A DNA stretch of 64,000 bases from UBA4729 sp039931245 (GTDB taxonomy: Bacteria > Patescibacteriota > Saccharimonadia > Saccharimonadales > UBA4665). Position 1 is the stretch's first letter. The number at the start of each line of letters is the position of its first letter. Location of the stretch: NCBI GenBank assembly GCA_039931245.1, contig JBDTSH010000016.1, forward strand, positions 124,001 through 188,000, read 5' to 3'. The translations under genes were made by a program, and so were the position numbers. Positions 43,195 to 51,764 of this stretch are shown here, piece after piece. Under the pieces are notes generated by a model. The model was not told the origin of the DNA. It was given only the letters and a program-made list of their open reading frames with translations, and searched no databases.

Positions 43195-44208
43195 TTACTC
43201 AGTCGATAGACTGGTGTTGACGCTAGCCAGGTCGACCGTGATCGATGGACCCATGGAAGTCGTCAGGTGAACGGCCTTAAAGTAGTTACCCTTCACACTA
43301 GTTGGTTTATTGTTCTTGATGCTGGCGATGACAGCGGCCAAGTTTTTCAGCAACTGCGGTTCAGTAAAGCTGACCTTACCGACTAACAGGTGGACGATAC
43401 CGGTGTTGTCGACGCGGTACTCAATCCGACCGGCTTTGGCTTCGGCGACGGCCTTATTGACGTTGGTGGTGACGGTACCACTCTTCGGGTTCGGCATCAG
43501 TCCGCGCGGGCCGAGTGTCCGAGCGTACTTACCGAGCTTTGGCATGAGAGAGGGGATGGCGATCAAGATATCGAAGTTAAGATTACCCTTATCGAGTTCA
43601 GCTAAGACTTCTTCATTCCCGGCCAGGTCGGCCCCGGCTTTAGTGGCGGTTGCGGCGTCGTCAGTTAGGACAACAATCCGAACTGTCTTGCCGGTACCGG
43701 CGGGCAGGACGAGGTTATCGCGAATGTTTTGATCGGCGTGGCGCGGGTCAACGCTTAAGTTAACGTGCAGTTCGACGCTGGCGTCAAATTTGACGTGGCT
43801 GGTTTTCTTGGCGAGGGCAACCGCTTCTTCCAGACTATAGGTTTTACCGGCTTCAATCAGCTCAGCGCTTTTTTGGAATTTCTTGCCGCGGCGCTGCAAG
43901 TGTGTGCGGGTTGGGTTGCTGGGTTGTTTGGGCTTAACCTCTTCCAGCTCACCGGACGCTTTGCGTTCTTCTTTGGCTTCTTTAGCTTCTTCTTCAGCGA
44001 CAGCCTTGGCGCTGTGCTTGCCGGCTTTAGTCAGGGCCGGCTTAGGGACACTTAAGTCTTGGGGGGCGCCCATAGCGGGTAGCGAGTCACTGGTGGCTTG
44101 AAAATCCTCGGCGTTTTTCTCGACGACTGCAGTTTCAATAATTAGTTCGGCGGCCTTGGTGGCTTTCTTAGCGGGAGCTTTCTTAGCTGGTTTTTTGGCT
44201 TCTGCCAT
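43195..44208 (-). CDS. rplA: 50S ribosomal protein L1 with long N-terminal extension
   Basis: 337 residues. The L1 body starts near RRGKKFQKSAELIEAGKTYS and includes HADQNIRDNLVLPAGTGKTV and KYARTLGPRGLMPNPKSGTV; length of this part is normal. Before it lies a ~115-residue low-complexity extension rich in Lys, Ala and Glu (KKPAKKAPAKKATKAAE...). L1 binds 23S rRNA at the E-site stalk. AAAGGAT lies 10 bases before ATG 44208. Normally adjacent to rplK; here an unknown gene separates them. Confidence 0.95.
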   Translation of the reverse strand: MAEAKKPAKKAPAKKATKAAELIIETAVVEKNAEDFQATSDSLPAMGAPQDLSVPKPALTKAGKHSAKAVAEEEAKEAKEERKASGELEEVKPKQPSNPTRTHLQRRGKKFQKSAELIEAGKTYSLEEAVALAKKTSHVKFDASVELHVNLSVDPRHADQNIRDNLVLPAGTGKTVRIVVLTDDAATATKAGADLAGNEEVLAELDKGNLNFDILIAIPSLMPKLGKYARTLGPRGLMPNPKSGTVTTNVNKAVAEAKAGRIEYRVDNTGIVHLLVGKVSFTEPQLLKNLAAVIASIKNNKPTSVKGNYFKAVHLTTSMGPSITVDLASVNTSLSTE

Positions 44209-44276
44209 AATGATTTGATCCTTTCGTGGTAGTAATGGCTTTCGAGGGCCTCCCACAAATTAGTTAAATATTGTTC

Positions 44277-44579
44277 TCAGCCGTTGGGAAATTGACTGTC
44301 GGTGTAGCGCTGTCCATACTCCGGATTGTTTTCAAACAACTCTGTCAATTGCCCGCAGACAGCGACGAATTTGGGTTCATCGTGGCCGGGGTTATCGTGA
44401 TACCGATCGTAGTCTGCGTGCAGGATGCCCCGTACGGCGTTCCAAGCATCGTATGTCTCGTAGACTACTTTCGCTCGCTCTTGATTGAACTGTCGAATAG
44501 CTTCAGCAGCCTGGAGGCCTAGCTGAGCTAATTCAGCATCTAAATTCTTATAGCCTAGGACTGGCTGTTTTTCTGACAT
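44277..44579 (-). CDS. unknown protein inserted between rplK and rplA
   Basis: 100 residues, soluble, acidic, with an aromatic middle (AWNAVRGILHADYDRYHDNP) and no recognised family. Its ATG is 3 bases after the rplK stop and its stop 68 bases before the rplA start, so it is translated within the L11-L1 operon. Position inside one of the most conserved gene pairs suggests a translation-related role or a lineage-specific insertion; the sequence gives no mechanism. Confidence 0.65.
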   Translation of the reverse strand: MSEKQPVLGYKNLDAELAQLGLQAAEAIRQFNQERAKVVYETYDAWNAVRGILHADYDRYHDNPGHDEPKFVAVCGQLTELFENNPEYGQRYTDSQFPNG

Positions 44580-44582
44580 CGC

Positions 44583-45011
44583 TTAGGCCTGAACTTCGAC
44601 ACCCATGCTGCGGGCGGTACCGGCCACCATTTTCATGATTGACTCGACGCTCTCGGCGTTCATATCTTTCGCTTTCGCCTCGGCGATCGAACGCAAATCT
44701 TGCTGGGTTAGCTTCTTTTCGATTTTTTCGCTGTTGGGGCGGCCCGAACCTTTTTTGATATCGAGCTTGGCGCGGATCAGGTCATCGGTCGGGGCACCGA
44801 CGACACGGAAAGCCATCGAGCGATCGTCGAAAATTGTAATGTGGACGGTCACCATGGTACCCATCATGTCGCGGGTGGCATCGTTGAAAGGATTAATAAA
44901 ATCCATCATGTTCACCCCGTACTGACCCAGGGTGCTACCGACTGGCGGAGCGGCACTGGCCTGCCCGGCTTTGAGTTTCATTTTTAAATTTGCTTTGACG
45001 GCTTTCGCCAT
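44583..45011 (-). CDS. rplK: 50S ribosomal protein L11
   Basis: 142 residues, full canonical L11: LKMKLKAGQASAAPPVGSTL, GQYGVNMMDFINPFND and C-terminal KKGSGRP...LRSIAEAKAKDMNA. Binds the GTPase-associated centre of 23S rRNA. AAGGAGA precedes ATG 45011 by 7 bases. Has its own promoter and leader with a stem-loop, separate from secE-nusG. Confidence 0.98.
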   Translation of the reverse strand: MAKAVKANLKMKLKAGQASAAPPVGSTLGQYGVNMMDFINPFNDATRDMMGTMVTVHITIFDDRSMAFRVVGAPTDDLIRAKLDIKKGSGRPNSEKIEKKLTQQDLRSIAEAKAKDMNAESVESIMKMVAGTARSMGVEVQA

Positions 45012-45037
45012 AATGTGTCTCCTTATGTTTCGAACCG

Positions 45038-45057
45038 ACCAACATGAAGCTGTTGGT
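45038..45057 (-). promoter_or_regulatory. stem-loop in the rplK leader
   Basis: ACCAACA-gcttca-TGTTGGT hairpin in the ~80-base leader between TGCTAGAAT (-10 at 45097-45102, minus strand) and rplK. L1 represses the L11-L1 operon through a leader site in other bacteria; this stem is the candidate site here. Confidence 0.45.
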
Positions 45058-45122
45058 GGGGGTTCTCCTACCTTTTAGTAGTGCGTAACAGATTAGATTC
45101 TAGCACAAAACCGAGGTATAGT

Positions 45123-45461
45123 CTAGGCGGCCCGCTCAGTCGCGACGACTAGTTCCCCATCAATCGACTGGTCACACTCATTTGGAACGAGCATGAGTTC
45201 CGGTTCGGCATACATAATGCCGCCGGCCACGAGAGCGATGGTGACTCGATCGACGAGTTGCGCATAAGCTTCGGCGTGGCGCTCGGCAAATAAACCGACG
45301 GCTTCCGGACTGGGTAGTGAGCAGATGCCGCCCACCGAGTTACGCCCGGCTAACTGAACGGCGATGTCGTGCTGCAGCCTTTCGGTCGGCGACAGAGCGT
45401 CCCGCACCGCCTCCGTTATTGATAAATCCCGAATACACACTGTTTCGATAGCAATAGACAT
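45123..45461 (-). CDS. hypothetical protein
   Basis: 112 residues, no membrane helix of clear quality, helical N-terminal part (LSITEAVRDALSPTERLQHD) and a hydrophobic stretch (VDRVTIALVAGGIMYAEPEL). AAAGG lies 6 bases before ATG 45461. Sits between nusG and rplK on the same strand. No family recognised. Confidence 0.5.
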   Translation of the reverse strand: MSIAIETVCIRDLSITEAVRDALSPTERLQHDIAVQLAGRNSVGGICSLPSPEAVGLFAERHAEAYAQLVDRVTIALVAGGIMYAEPELMLVPNECDQSIDGELVVATERAA

Positions 45462-45578
45462 AGCTGCCTTTGATTTATGGTTGGTACGCCATATTATACG
45501 CTTATGCTTATTTATCTTCGTGACTTCTCGCCGGACTGTTCGCGACGTCGCTTACCGAAACTAGCCGATACTTATACT

Positions 45579-45827
45579 TTAGAGAAGGATAACTGCCTGC
45601 TCGATTGATTCGGCCGCGTCGGACATAACTTTGGATCCGAGGATTGCGCCCACCGCAAACCCGCCATAACAGAGAAGCTTGACGGTCGTTGGTAGCTGGC
45701 CCTGGCTTATCTCGCCGGCCGCCAGTATGAGCGGCGCTCCGGCTGAAAAAGTGAGTATTGTCGCCCCCAATTGTTTCAGATCGGTGGTAGCTGCTAAGTC
45801 TTCAGCTGAGAATAAGCTATGTTCCAT
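45579..45827 (-). CDS. small membrane protein after nusG
   Basis: 82 residues with two hydrophobic helices (QLGATILTFSAGAPLILAAG and LLCYGGFAVGAILGSKVM). ATG 45827 is 17 bases after the nusG stop; an upstream in-frame ATG at 45908 would overlap nusG by 65 bases and is less likely. Same strand as secE-nusG. Unknown function. Confidence 0.5.
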   Translation of the reverse strand: MEHSLFSAEDLAATTDLKQLGATILTFSAGAPLILAAGEISQGQLPTTVKLLCYGGFAVGAILGSKVMSDAAESIEQAVILL

Positions 45828-45843
45828 ACTTAAAAAAGCTTTC

Positions 45844-46392
45844 TTAGACGCGTTTAACTTGCAGGCTGTCGAGCTCAACCGGAGTTTCGCGGCCGAACAT
45901 GTTGACAAGAACTTTTAGTTTGCCCTTTTGTAAGTCAATTTCATTGATGCTGCCATCGAAGCCCTTGAACGGACCATCGATAATGTTGACGACATCGCCC
46001 AAATTGAAATCGATTTTATGTTTTGGCTGTTCCAAGCCCATCCGTTTTTGGATTTTTTCGATTTCATCGGCTTCGAGCGGCGTCGGGTCGGCACCACTAC
46101 CCACAAAACCTGTCACTGACGGCGTGTTGCGCACAATGTACCAGGCGTCTTCGGATAATTTCATTTCAACCAGCACGTAGCCCTGGAAAATGCGCTTTTC
46201 GACGACCCGGCGTTTGCCGTTCTTGATTTCGATCATTTTTTCTTTCGGCACGAGGACTTGGAAAATCTTATCGGACATGTCGAGACTGTCAGCTCGCTGG
46301 CGGATGCTCTCGGCGACTTTTTCTTCATAACCGCTGTAGGTGTGAATGGCGTACCATTGTTTGGTTGTATCGTATCGTTTGCTACTATTCAT
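45844..46392 (-). CDS. nusG: transcription termination/antitermination factor NusG
   Basis: 182 residues. NGN domain with WYAIHTYSGYEEKVAESIRQ, FPGYV-like IFQGYVLVEMKL and TPSVTGFVGSG; C-terminal KOW domain LGDVVNIIDGPFKGFDGSIN and FGRETPVELD. Binds RNA polymerase and links it to the ribosome. ATG overlaps the secE stop as TAATG, so the two are coupled. Confidence 0.98.
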   Translation of the reverse strand: MNSSKRYDTTKQWYAIHTYSGYEEKVAESIRQRADSLDMSDKIFQVLVPKEKMIEIKNGKRRVVEKRIFQGYVLVEMKLSEDAWYIVRNTPSVTGFVGSGADPTPLEADEIEKIQKRMGLEQPKHKIDFNLGDVVNIIDGPFKGFDGSINEIDLQKGKLKVLVNMFGRETPVELDSLQVKRV

Positions 46393-46808
46393 TATTTCAA
46401 TAACACCTGTTTAAATATTTTATCTAATCCATAATCTACGATGGAGACGAGTCCACCAAAAACGATTGCAAAAATGAGCACGGCGACAGTTAAGCGGCGG
46501 CTTTCATTCCAGTCCGGCCACTTTACGCGGCGGAGCTCCCGCCAACTACCCCGTAAGTACTCGGGGAAAATGATGCGACCGATCAGGCGGAGGGCCTGAC
46601 CGATAAACTTGAACGGCTGGTGGCGGAAAAGTTTGGCGAATGCCTGACCGATTGGGCGAAGCAACCGGCCGACCGGTCGGGAGGCAGTCCGGCGCAGCTG
46701 GGTTACCCTTTTTGGTTGTTCATTTTGGGTGGCGGTTTTGAGGGCCCGCTCGCGAAAGGTCTCTGGATTCTTGACCACACGCTTTTTTTTGATTGGCTGT
46801 TCTGCCAC
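46392..46808 (-). CDS. secE: preprotein translocase subunit SecE
   Basis: 138 residues: a long basic N-terminal extension (~80 residues rich in Arg/Lys) then the SecE core SWRELRRVKWPDWNESRRLT and one transmembrane helix (VAVLIFAIVFGGLVSIVDYG). Stabilises SecY. GTG 46808 follows GGGAG by 7 bases. Longer than the ~60-residue minimal form. Upstream a hairpin with a T run sits at the predicted mRNA 5' end. Confidence 0.95.
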   Translation of the reverse strand: MAEQPIKKKRVVKNPETFRERALKTATQNEQPKRVTQLRRTASRPVGRLLRPIGQAFAKLFRHQPFKFIGQALRLIGRIIFPEYLRGSWRELRRVKWPDWNESRRLTVAVLIFAIVFGGLVSIVDYGLDKIFKQVLLK

Positions 46809-46837
46809 GTGTCACTCCCTGTTAAAGTTTTCCTACT

Positions 46838-46863
46838 AAAAAAGCCTACAACAACTTGTAGGC
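46838..46863 (-). promoter_or_regulatory. terminator-like hairpin at the 5' end of secE-nusG mRNA
   Basis: Minus-strand GCCTACAA-gttg-TTGTAGGC followed by T6, ending 30 bases before the secE GTG. The only promoter seen is TTGACG...TGCTAATCT (-10 at 46874-46879), so the hairpin lies within the first ~30 bases of the transcript; no upstream gene on this strand ends here. Probable attenuator of unknown signal. Confidence 0.55.
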
Positions 46864-47036
46864 CAACCTGTCAAGATTAGCACGAGCGTACCCCTGTCGT
46901 CAATCACGGACTTGACGGTCGCCTACCCGACCCGGCCCTAAAGATAGTCAGGGCGACCGGACGGCCCGCTTTTGAGAGAAGGTCCAATCGGCGACGAATG
47001 GCACTAGAAAGCCCGGGGTTTGCTATAGTAAACACT

Positions 47037-48545
47037 ATGATGGTTACGCTTATGGTCTTCGGACTAGGCTGCTTACTAGAACTAAGCTTATGGCTCCGGC
47101 CGGCGTGGCGGTATCGTCGGCCGTTGGCCTACTTGATAATAGTCGTCACTATTGTCGGCACCGCGACGCTGCAATACCAAGTGCCATTGTTGGGTGGCTT
47201 AATCATTGCTCTACTATCGATCTACCGCGTCGTGAATCTCGGACGAATAATCGAAAACCGCATTCAAGCTGATTATCTCTATGCCGTCGCCAGTCGAGCC
47301 AGCCTTTACTTGCTCGCCGCCCAAGTCATAATTCTTGGTAGCATGCTAGTAATCGGGCGGGCCGCTTTGCCAGGATTGTCATGGTACGGGTGGCTGGTGA
47401 CCTCTCAATTGCTGTGCGCTGGCGTTTTGGTGTGGGCGACCCTGCGTAACCTCAAAACGACCCTCCCGCCGGCCCTGACTACCAAGTTGGCCGACGCCGA
47501 CTGGCCGACATTGACGGTAGCTATCCCGGCGCGCAACGAAACGACAGATTTGCAGGCCTGCCTCGAATCGCTCATTACCAGTACCTATCCCAAACTGGAG
47601 ATTTTGGTACTTGACGATTGCTCTCCCAACAAGCGGACCCCCGAAATTATTCGGGGTTTCGCCCACGCCGGGGTCCGCTTCATGGCTGGCGCGGCGACCC
47701 CGCCCCGTTGGTTACCCAAAAACTATGCCTATCAGCAGCTGGCGGCGGAAGCCAACGGCGAAGTCATATTGTTTTGCGGTGTCGACGCCCGCTTTACTCC
47801 TCAAAGCCTCCGAGTCCTCGTTGCGACACTGCTGGAAAAGAAAAAGACCATGCTCAGTATTATTCCGAGTAACGGCGCCCCACCGGCCACCAGCCTCGAA
47901 TCGATGTTGGTCCAGCCCAATCGTTACGCTTGGGAGCTTACCCTGCCCCGCCGGCTATTTAATCGTCCGCCTATCCTCAGTACGTGTTGGTTGATCACGG
48001 CACCGGCCTTACGGTCTTTTGGCGGCCTGGCGGCAGTCAGCCGATCCATTAACGCCGAGCGGCACCTCGCCCTCTGGTGCGCCCAACACGACGACGGTTA
48101 CAGCTTCTTGCAGAGTAACGCCGACTGCGGGGTGGGGAGCGTCAAGTCCTTGATAGCCCAACGCAAAACGGCTATCCGCGTTCGCTATCCGCAGCTACGC
48201 CGCCGCATCGAGCTGACCGCCCTGGTATCGGTACTCGAATTATTAGTGCTAGTTGTGCCGTTTGGCGGGCTGGTGGGGGCGCTGTTGATGCAAGCTTGGG
48301 GCTACGCCGCTCTCAGCGCGGCTACTTGTTTGCTATTGATTGTGATGTATGACCGGGTGGTGGCGTTGACCTACCGACAGTTTTTATACCGCGGACTGTG
48401 GCTGCTGCCCTACGCCGCCCTCTACGATATCGGATTGCTCAATTACTCGCTCTGGAAGTACGAGTTTAGTGAAGTCATTTGGAAAGGACGTAATGTTAAC
48501 CTACCCGTCATGCACGTCGTCCCGCACTTACCCCTTGACTCATAA
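47037..48545 (+). CDS. GT2 family membrane glycosyltransferase
   Basis: 502 residues. About four N-terminal transmembrane helices (to ~130), a GT-A domain with TVAIPARNETTDLQACLESL, ILVLDDCSPNKRT and ILFCGVDARFTP (DxD-like), then further helices from ~395. Processive or lipid-linked sugar transfer at the membrane is likely. TTTGCTATAGT ends 7 bases before ATG 47037, giving a leaderless mRNA and excluding an upstream in-frame ATG at 46998. Confidence 0.8.
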   Translation: MMVTLMVFGLGCLLELSLWLRPAWRYRRPLAYLIIVVTIVGTATLQYQVPLLGGLIIALLSIYRVVNLGRIIENRIQADYLYAVASRASLYLLAAQVIILGSMLVIGRAALPGLSWYGWLVTSQLLCAGVLVWATLRNLKTTLPPALTTKLADADWPTLTVAIPARNETTDLQACLESLITSTYPKLEILVLDDCSPNKRTPEIIRGFAHAGVRFMAGAATPPRWLPKNYAYQQLAAEANGEVILFCGVDARFTPQSLRVLVATLLEKKKTMLSIIPSNGAPPATSLESMLVQPNRYAWELTLPRRLFNRPPILSTCWLITAPALRSFGGLAAVSRSINAERHLALWCAQHDDGYSFLQSNADCGVGSVKSLIAQRKTAIRVRYPQLRRRIELTALVSVLELLVLVVPFGGLVGALLMQAWGYAALSAATCLLLIVMYDRVVALTYRQFLYRGLWLLPYAALYDIGLLNYSLWKYEFSEVIWKGRNVNLPVMHVVPHLPLDS

Positions 48546-48572
48546 GGCTTGGTTTGTGCTATAACAGAAGCT

Positions 48573-48944
48573 GTGGAAAGTGATTATTTTAAAATAGAAC
48601 AACGCGCGGCGCGCTATCATCGCCGGGAACGCTACAGTGAGCTTCTGATTTACGGGATGGCCGGTGGCGCGGCTATTGCAGCGGTGGGCTGCGTGGCCGT
48701 CGCGCAGCTGACCCATAACGTCGTCGCCACTGAATCATTTTTTATCGCTGGTTTAGCGACCACCGTGCCAGCTTTTCTCGGACTGGTGGCCGCCCAACAT
48801 TACGCCAAAGCCTACGACAGTAGTACGCAACAGCTAGAAACTCACATCGACGAGCAGTTCAGCGATATAATGGCCGACGCCAGTCTGGGCGATTTAGCCG
48901 ATCGTTGGCCGGTTGAACCCGATTTGACTACAGATTTGGAATAA
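48573..48944 (+). CDS. small membrane protein
   Basis: 123 residues with two hydrophobic helices (LLIYGMAGGAAIAAVGCVAV and FFIAGLATTVPAFLGLVAAQ) and an acidic C-terminus. GTG 48573 lies 7 bases after TGTGCTATAAC, a leaderless start on GTG; 27 bases after the GT2 stop. Its last 17 bases overlap the end of the convergent histidine kinase gene. Function unknown. Confidence 0.55.
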   Translation: MESDYFKIEQRAARYHRRERYSELLIYGMAGGAAIAAVGCVAVAQLTHNVVATESFFIAGLATTVPAFLGLVAAQHYAKAYDSSTQQLETHIDEQFSDIMADASLGDLADRWPVEPDLTTDLE

Positions 48945-50034
48945 AGATGGTAAAGGTCGAGCCATGGTTGAGCTCGCTCCTAAGCTTCACCTCGGCATGA
49001 ATAAGACGCGTCAGCTTCATTGTTACGTACAAGCCAAGGCCGGTGCCGGTGTTCTTTCGAGTCCGAAAATCCTCTGACCGGAAAAATTTATCGAACACCC
49101 TCTCCTGGTCACTCTTGCTGATCCCAATTCCGGTGTCGCTAATACTGAATTCAACTCCTTTGGGGGCGCTACGGGCGGCAATGACAACGTGGCCCTTATC
49201 GGTGTATTTAATCGAGTTGGTGATAAAGTTTTGTAAAATTTCCCGCACATAGAGTTTACTGGAGCTGAGGAGCTCGAGCTTAGGGTCGAGATCAAGTTTG
49301 AGCTTCAAATTCTTGGTCGTGGCCTGGGGCTCGTAATTGTGCAGAAGCTCCTGGCATAAGTCGTGGACGTTGATGGGCTCGGCAGTGACCTGGAGGATGC
49401 CGCGTTCGGCCCGGCTGAGCGTCGACAAGTCATTGATCATATCGGCCAAAAACAGTACCTGGTTGTGGGCTTCGTTCAAGGCCTGTTTAATAGCTACCAT
49501 GTCGCCGCTGCGCTCGGCGATATATTGGGCATTACTGATATTGCCTTCGCTGATGGCAATTGGCGTACGGAGCTCGTGGCTGACGACACTAATGAATTCA
49601 TCACGCTCCTCTTCCAGTGATTTCTCGCGAGTGATGTCGCGCAGTAATAGCACGAAACCCTGCTGGCCGTGTTCGCCGTAGCCGAGGTGGACGGGGGCAA
49701 TACTCAAGTACAAATTGATTGTGCTTCCGTCGCCGTACCTCAGTCGCAGATCGCGCCGCGTTGTTGGCAGGGTGGCGGCCAGGACGACTTGGGTGATATC
49801 GACCTCCTGGTTGTTGATATCGAGAGGCTTGAATAGTCGTCCCAGTGAGCTGTGCAAGCGGATAGTGTTTACGTCGAATAGGTTGAGGGCCGCGCCGTTA
49901 TAGATGACCAGCTTGGCGTGTTCATCGACGGCAATGACGGCGTCGGCCATGCTGTTGATTAGACTGGTTAAGCGTTGGTGCTCCAGATCGGGTTGTGTTG
50001 ACTTGCGTTTGATTGGTCTAAGGGTAAGCGCCAT
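48928..50034 (-). CDS. cytosolic PAS-domain sensor histidine kinase
   Basis: 368 residues. PAS domain ~20-140 (SMADAVIAVDEHAKLVIYNG), HisKA with the phospho-acceptor His in VVSHELRTPI, then HATPase: NFITNSIKYTDKG (N box), DTGIGIS (G1), FDKFFRSEDF (F box), GTGLGLYVTM (G2). No transmembrane helix, so it senses a cytosolic signal. No response regulator is adjacent. CATAAT lies 8 bases before ATG 50034. Confidence 0.93.
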   Translation of the reverse strand: MALTLRPIKRKSTQPDLEHQRLTSLINSMADAVIAVDEHAKLVIYNGAALNLFDVNTIRLHSSLGRLFKPLDINNQEVDITQVVLAATLPTTRRDLRLRYGDGSTINLYLSIAPVHLGYGEHGQQGFVLLLRDITREKSLEEERDEFISVVSHELRTPIAISEGNISNAQYIAERSGDMVAIKQALNEAHNQVLFLADMINDLSTLSRAERGILQVTAEPINVHDLCQELLHNYEPQATTKNLKLKLDLDPKLELLSSSKLYVREILQNFITNSIKYTDKGHVVIAARSAPKGVEFSISDTGIGISKSDQERVFDKFFRSEDFRTRKNTGTGLGLYVTMKLTRLIHAEVKLRSELNHGSTFTIFIPNL

Positions 50035-50043
50035 TGCTAGCTA

Positions 50044-50766
50044 TTATGCCACAACTTCGTCACCGAGTGCACTCAATATTGGCTGATAAGCGCGCATCGC
50101 TCGGCGCAGCCGCCCGACATCGGGCAAGACGTCGGCCATAGCTGCCCAGAAATCGGGCCCGTGGTGCAGTACCGTGGTGTGAGTTAACTCGTGCAACAAT
50201 ACGTAGTCGATGCAATCCCAGGGCAATTGCATAAGGAATAAGTTGAGTACGATGTGAGTGTGCTGGTCACAACTGCCCCAGCGGCTCTTGAGCCGTTTGA
50301 TGCTAACGCTTTTGTAGCTAAAGCCGTGCTGGGTGGCGAGGGTGGCTAAGCGTTGCGGCAGGAGGCTTTCCGCTTGTTTGCGGAGTGCCCGCAGGCTAGC
50401 TGCCGCGATGGCCGCCTGGACCTCAGGACTCGTCGGATCGAGGGTCGGCGGGTAGCTTATCAATACTTCGGTGCCGGAGATCCGGCTGCGTACTTTAGTG
50501 CTACCGGGCACGACGTAGAGTCGTAAGCGGTGGGCCTTGCCGATGTGTAGGCCATCGGCCAGAGCGATAACTGGTCGGATCTGGTCGGCAATCCAATCCT
50601 GGCGGGCCTGGGCAAACGCCAGCCCTACTCCGTAACTCGCCCACAATGGTATTGTCACCCGGACTTCCCCGGCCGCCGTCACACTTAAGCGCAGGCTACG
50701 GTTAGTCCTCCGCTTATATATATTAATGGGTTGTTGATTAGTTAGCTCGAAGCGCTTAAAAGCCAT
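50044..50766 (-). CDS. YgjP-like (DUF45) zinc metallopeptidase
   Basis: 240 residues. LLHELTHTTVLHHGPDFWAAM contains HExxH-like HELTH and a downstream His, with the preceding KSRWGSCD element, both diagnostic of the YgjP/M48-related family (PF01863). Putative cytosolic peptidase of unknown substrate, often linked with restriction genes elsewhere. Ends 9 bases before the histidine kinase start. Confidence 0.85.
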   Translation of the reverse strand: MAFKRFELTNQQPINIYKRRTNRSLRLSVTAAGEVRVTIPLWASYGVGLAFAQARQDWIADQIRPVIALADGLHIGKAHRLRLYVVPGSTKVRSRISGTEVLISYPPTLDPTSPEVQAAIAAASLRALRKQAESLLPQRLATLATQHGFSYKSVSIKRLKSRWGSCDQHTHIVLNLFLMQLPWDCIDYVLLHELTHTTVLHHGPDFWAAMADVLPDVGRLRRAMRAYQPILSALGDEVVA

Positions 50767-50781
50767 GGGCTACTCGCAATC

Positions 50782-51450
50782 TTAACGAATTCGAATATTG
50801 CGGCGGCTCATATCGACTCGGCCGCCGATGGTATTGACGTTTGGTATGAGATTTACCATACCCGGCTTAATGATACGGCTACTGGCATCGTCGAGATTCA
50901 GGACGCCTAAGTCACGCAAACGATTTACGACGCCGCTGCGCTGGGTGGTGTAGAGGTGTTTGCCGCTGACGACGACATAGTCTTCGCCGGGCTTTGGGTT
51001 TTGCATGTAGCCACCAATTTTTTCGAAGGTCGGTTGATCCCATTGGGCAGAGTATTTATCGTCGGCCCGGCGGCGATCGCGCTTCAAGCCACGACTGAAA
51101 GCGGTTTCGGGGTCGATCTGCAACCAAATCAGGAGCGATTGGGCGTGGCTACGGCGGGCCATTTCGCGCAGGGCGTGGCGTTGGCTGGCGCGCAGGGAGT
51201 TGGTATCGTAGACGACACTTAGGCCGGCGCTCAAAAATTCCTCAGTCATATAATCCATCAACTGGGTGACGATGTCGTTTTCCTGCTTGTCGTAGCGCGG
51301 GTTATCAAATAAGCCAGCCCGTATCCGATCGCCTTGGACGTGAGCGGCTTGGATATCTTCGCACAGCTGACGAGATAAATAGGTCTTGCCGGCTCCCGGG
51401 AAACCATAGAGGAGAATTAGGAAGGGTTTAATGGGTAGAACTTTTGCCAT
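50782..51450 (-). CDS. P-loop AAA_33/zeta-toxin-like kinase
   Basis: 222 residues. LLYGFPGAGKTYLSRQL (Walker A), VQGDRIRAGLF, LSVVYDTNSLRASQRHALRE and IWLQIDPETAFSRGLKRD are the layout of AAA_33/PNK-like small-molecule kinases related to zeta toxins. No antitoxin partner is seen, so a nucleotide or sugar kinase is as likely. C-terminal ~50 residues are unusual (IIKPGMVNLIPNVNTIGGRV). ATG 51450 preferred over the upstream start at 51471. Confidence 0.75.
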   Translation of the reverse strand: MAKVLPIKPFLILLYGFPGAGKTYLSRQLCEDIQAAHVQGDRIRAGLFDNPRYDKQENDIVTQLMDYMTEEFLSAGLSVVYDTNSLRASQRHALREMARRSHAQSLLIWLQIDPETAFSRGLKRDRRRADDKYSAQWDQPTFEKIGGYMQNPKPGEDYVVVSGKHLYTTQRSGVVNRLRDLGVLNLDDASSRIIKPGMVNLIPNVNTIGGRVDMSRRNIRIR

Positions 51451-51689
51451 AGGTGTTACTAGGTATACCAAATTTTAGCCCTTTTGGGAAGCTAAATCTC
51501 CGAGCAGACCCTCACTTTAACGGTGGTGCTTATGATAATATTTACTTTTTTGGCAGACAGTCGACCGGTCCGCTAGCCTACCCATTTCAGCCACCCCTGT
51601 ATATTGCGCCGACTAACGGCGGCCAAACAGTGACAAACTGCCAGTAATACTTTATGATTAAGCGGTAAAACAACTATTTTATAAGTCGT

Positions 51690-51764
51690 AGGGGTATAGT
51701 ACAGCGGTTAGTATAAAGGTCTCCAAAACCTTAGACCGTGGTTCGATTCCACGTACCCCTGCCA
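51690..51764 (+). tRNA. tRNA-Trp (CCA)
   Basis: Acceptor AGGGGTA/TACCCCT, D arm GTAC...GTAT, anticodon stem AAGGT/ACCTT with loop CTCCAAA (anticodon CCA at 51723-51725), T arm CGTGG-TTCGATT-CCACG, discriminator G and encoded CCA 51762-51764. Its 3' end is repeated twice downstream. Confidence 0.96.

Noticed and set aside
50782..51450. Zeta-toxin call for the P-loop protein
   Set aside because: No epsilon-like antitoxin is adjacent and the motif set fits small-molecule kinases equally well.
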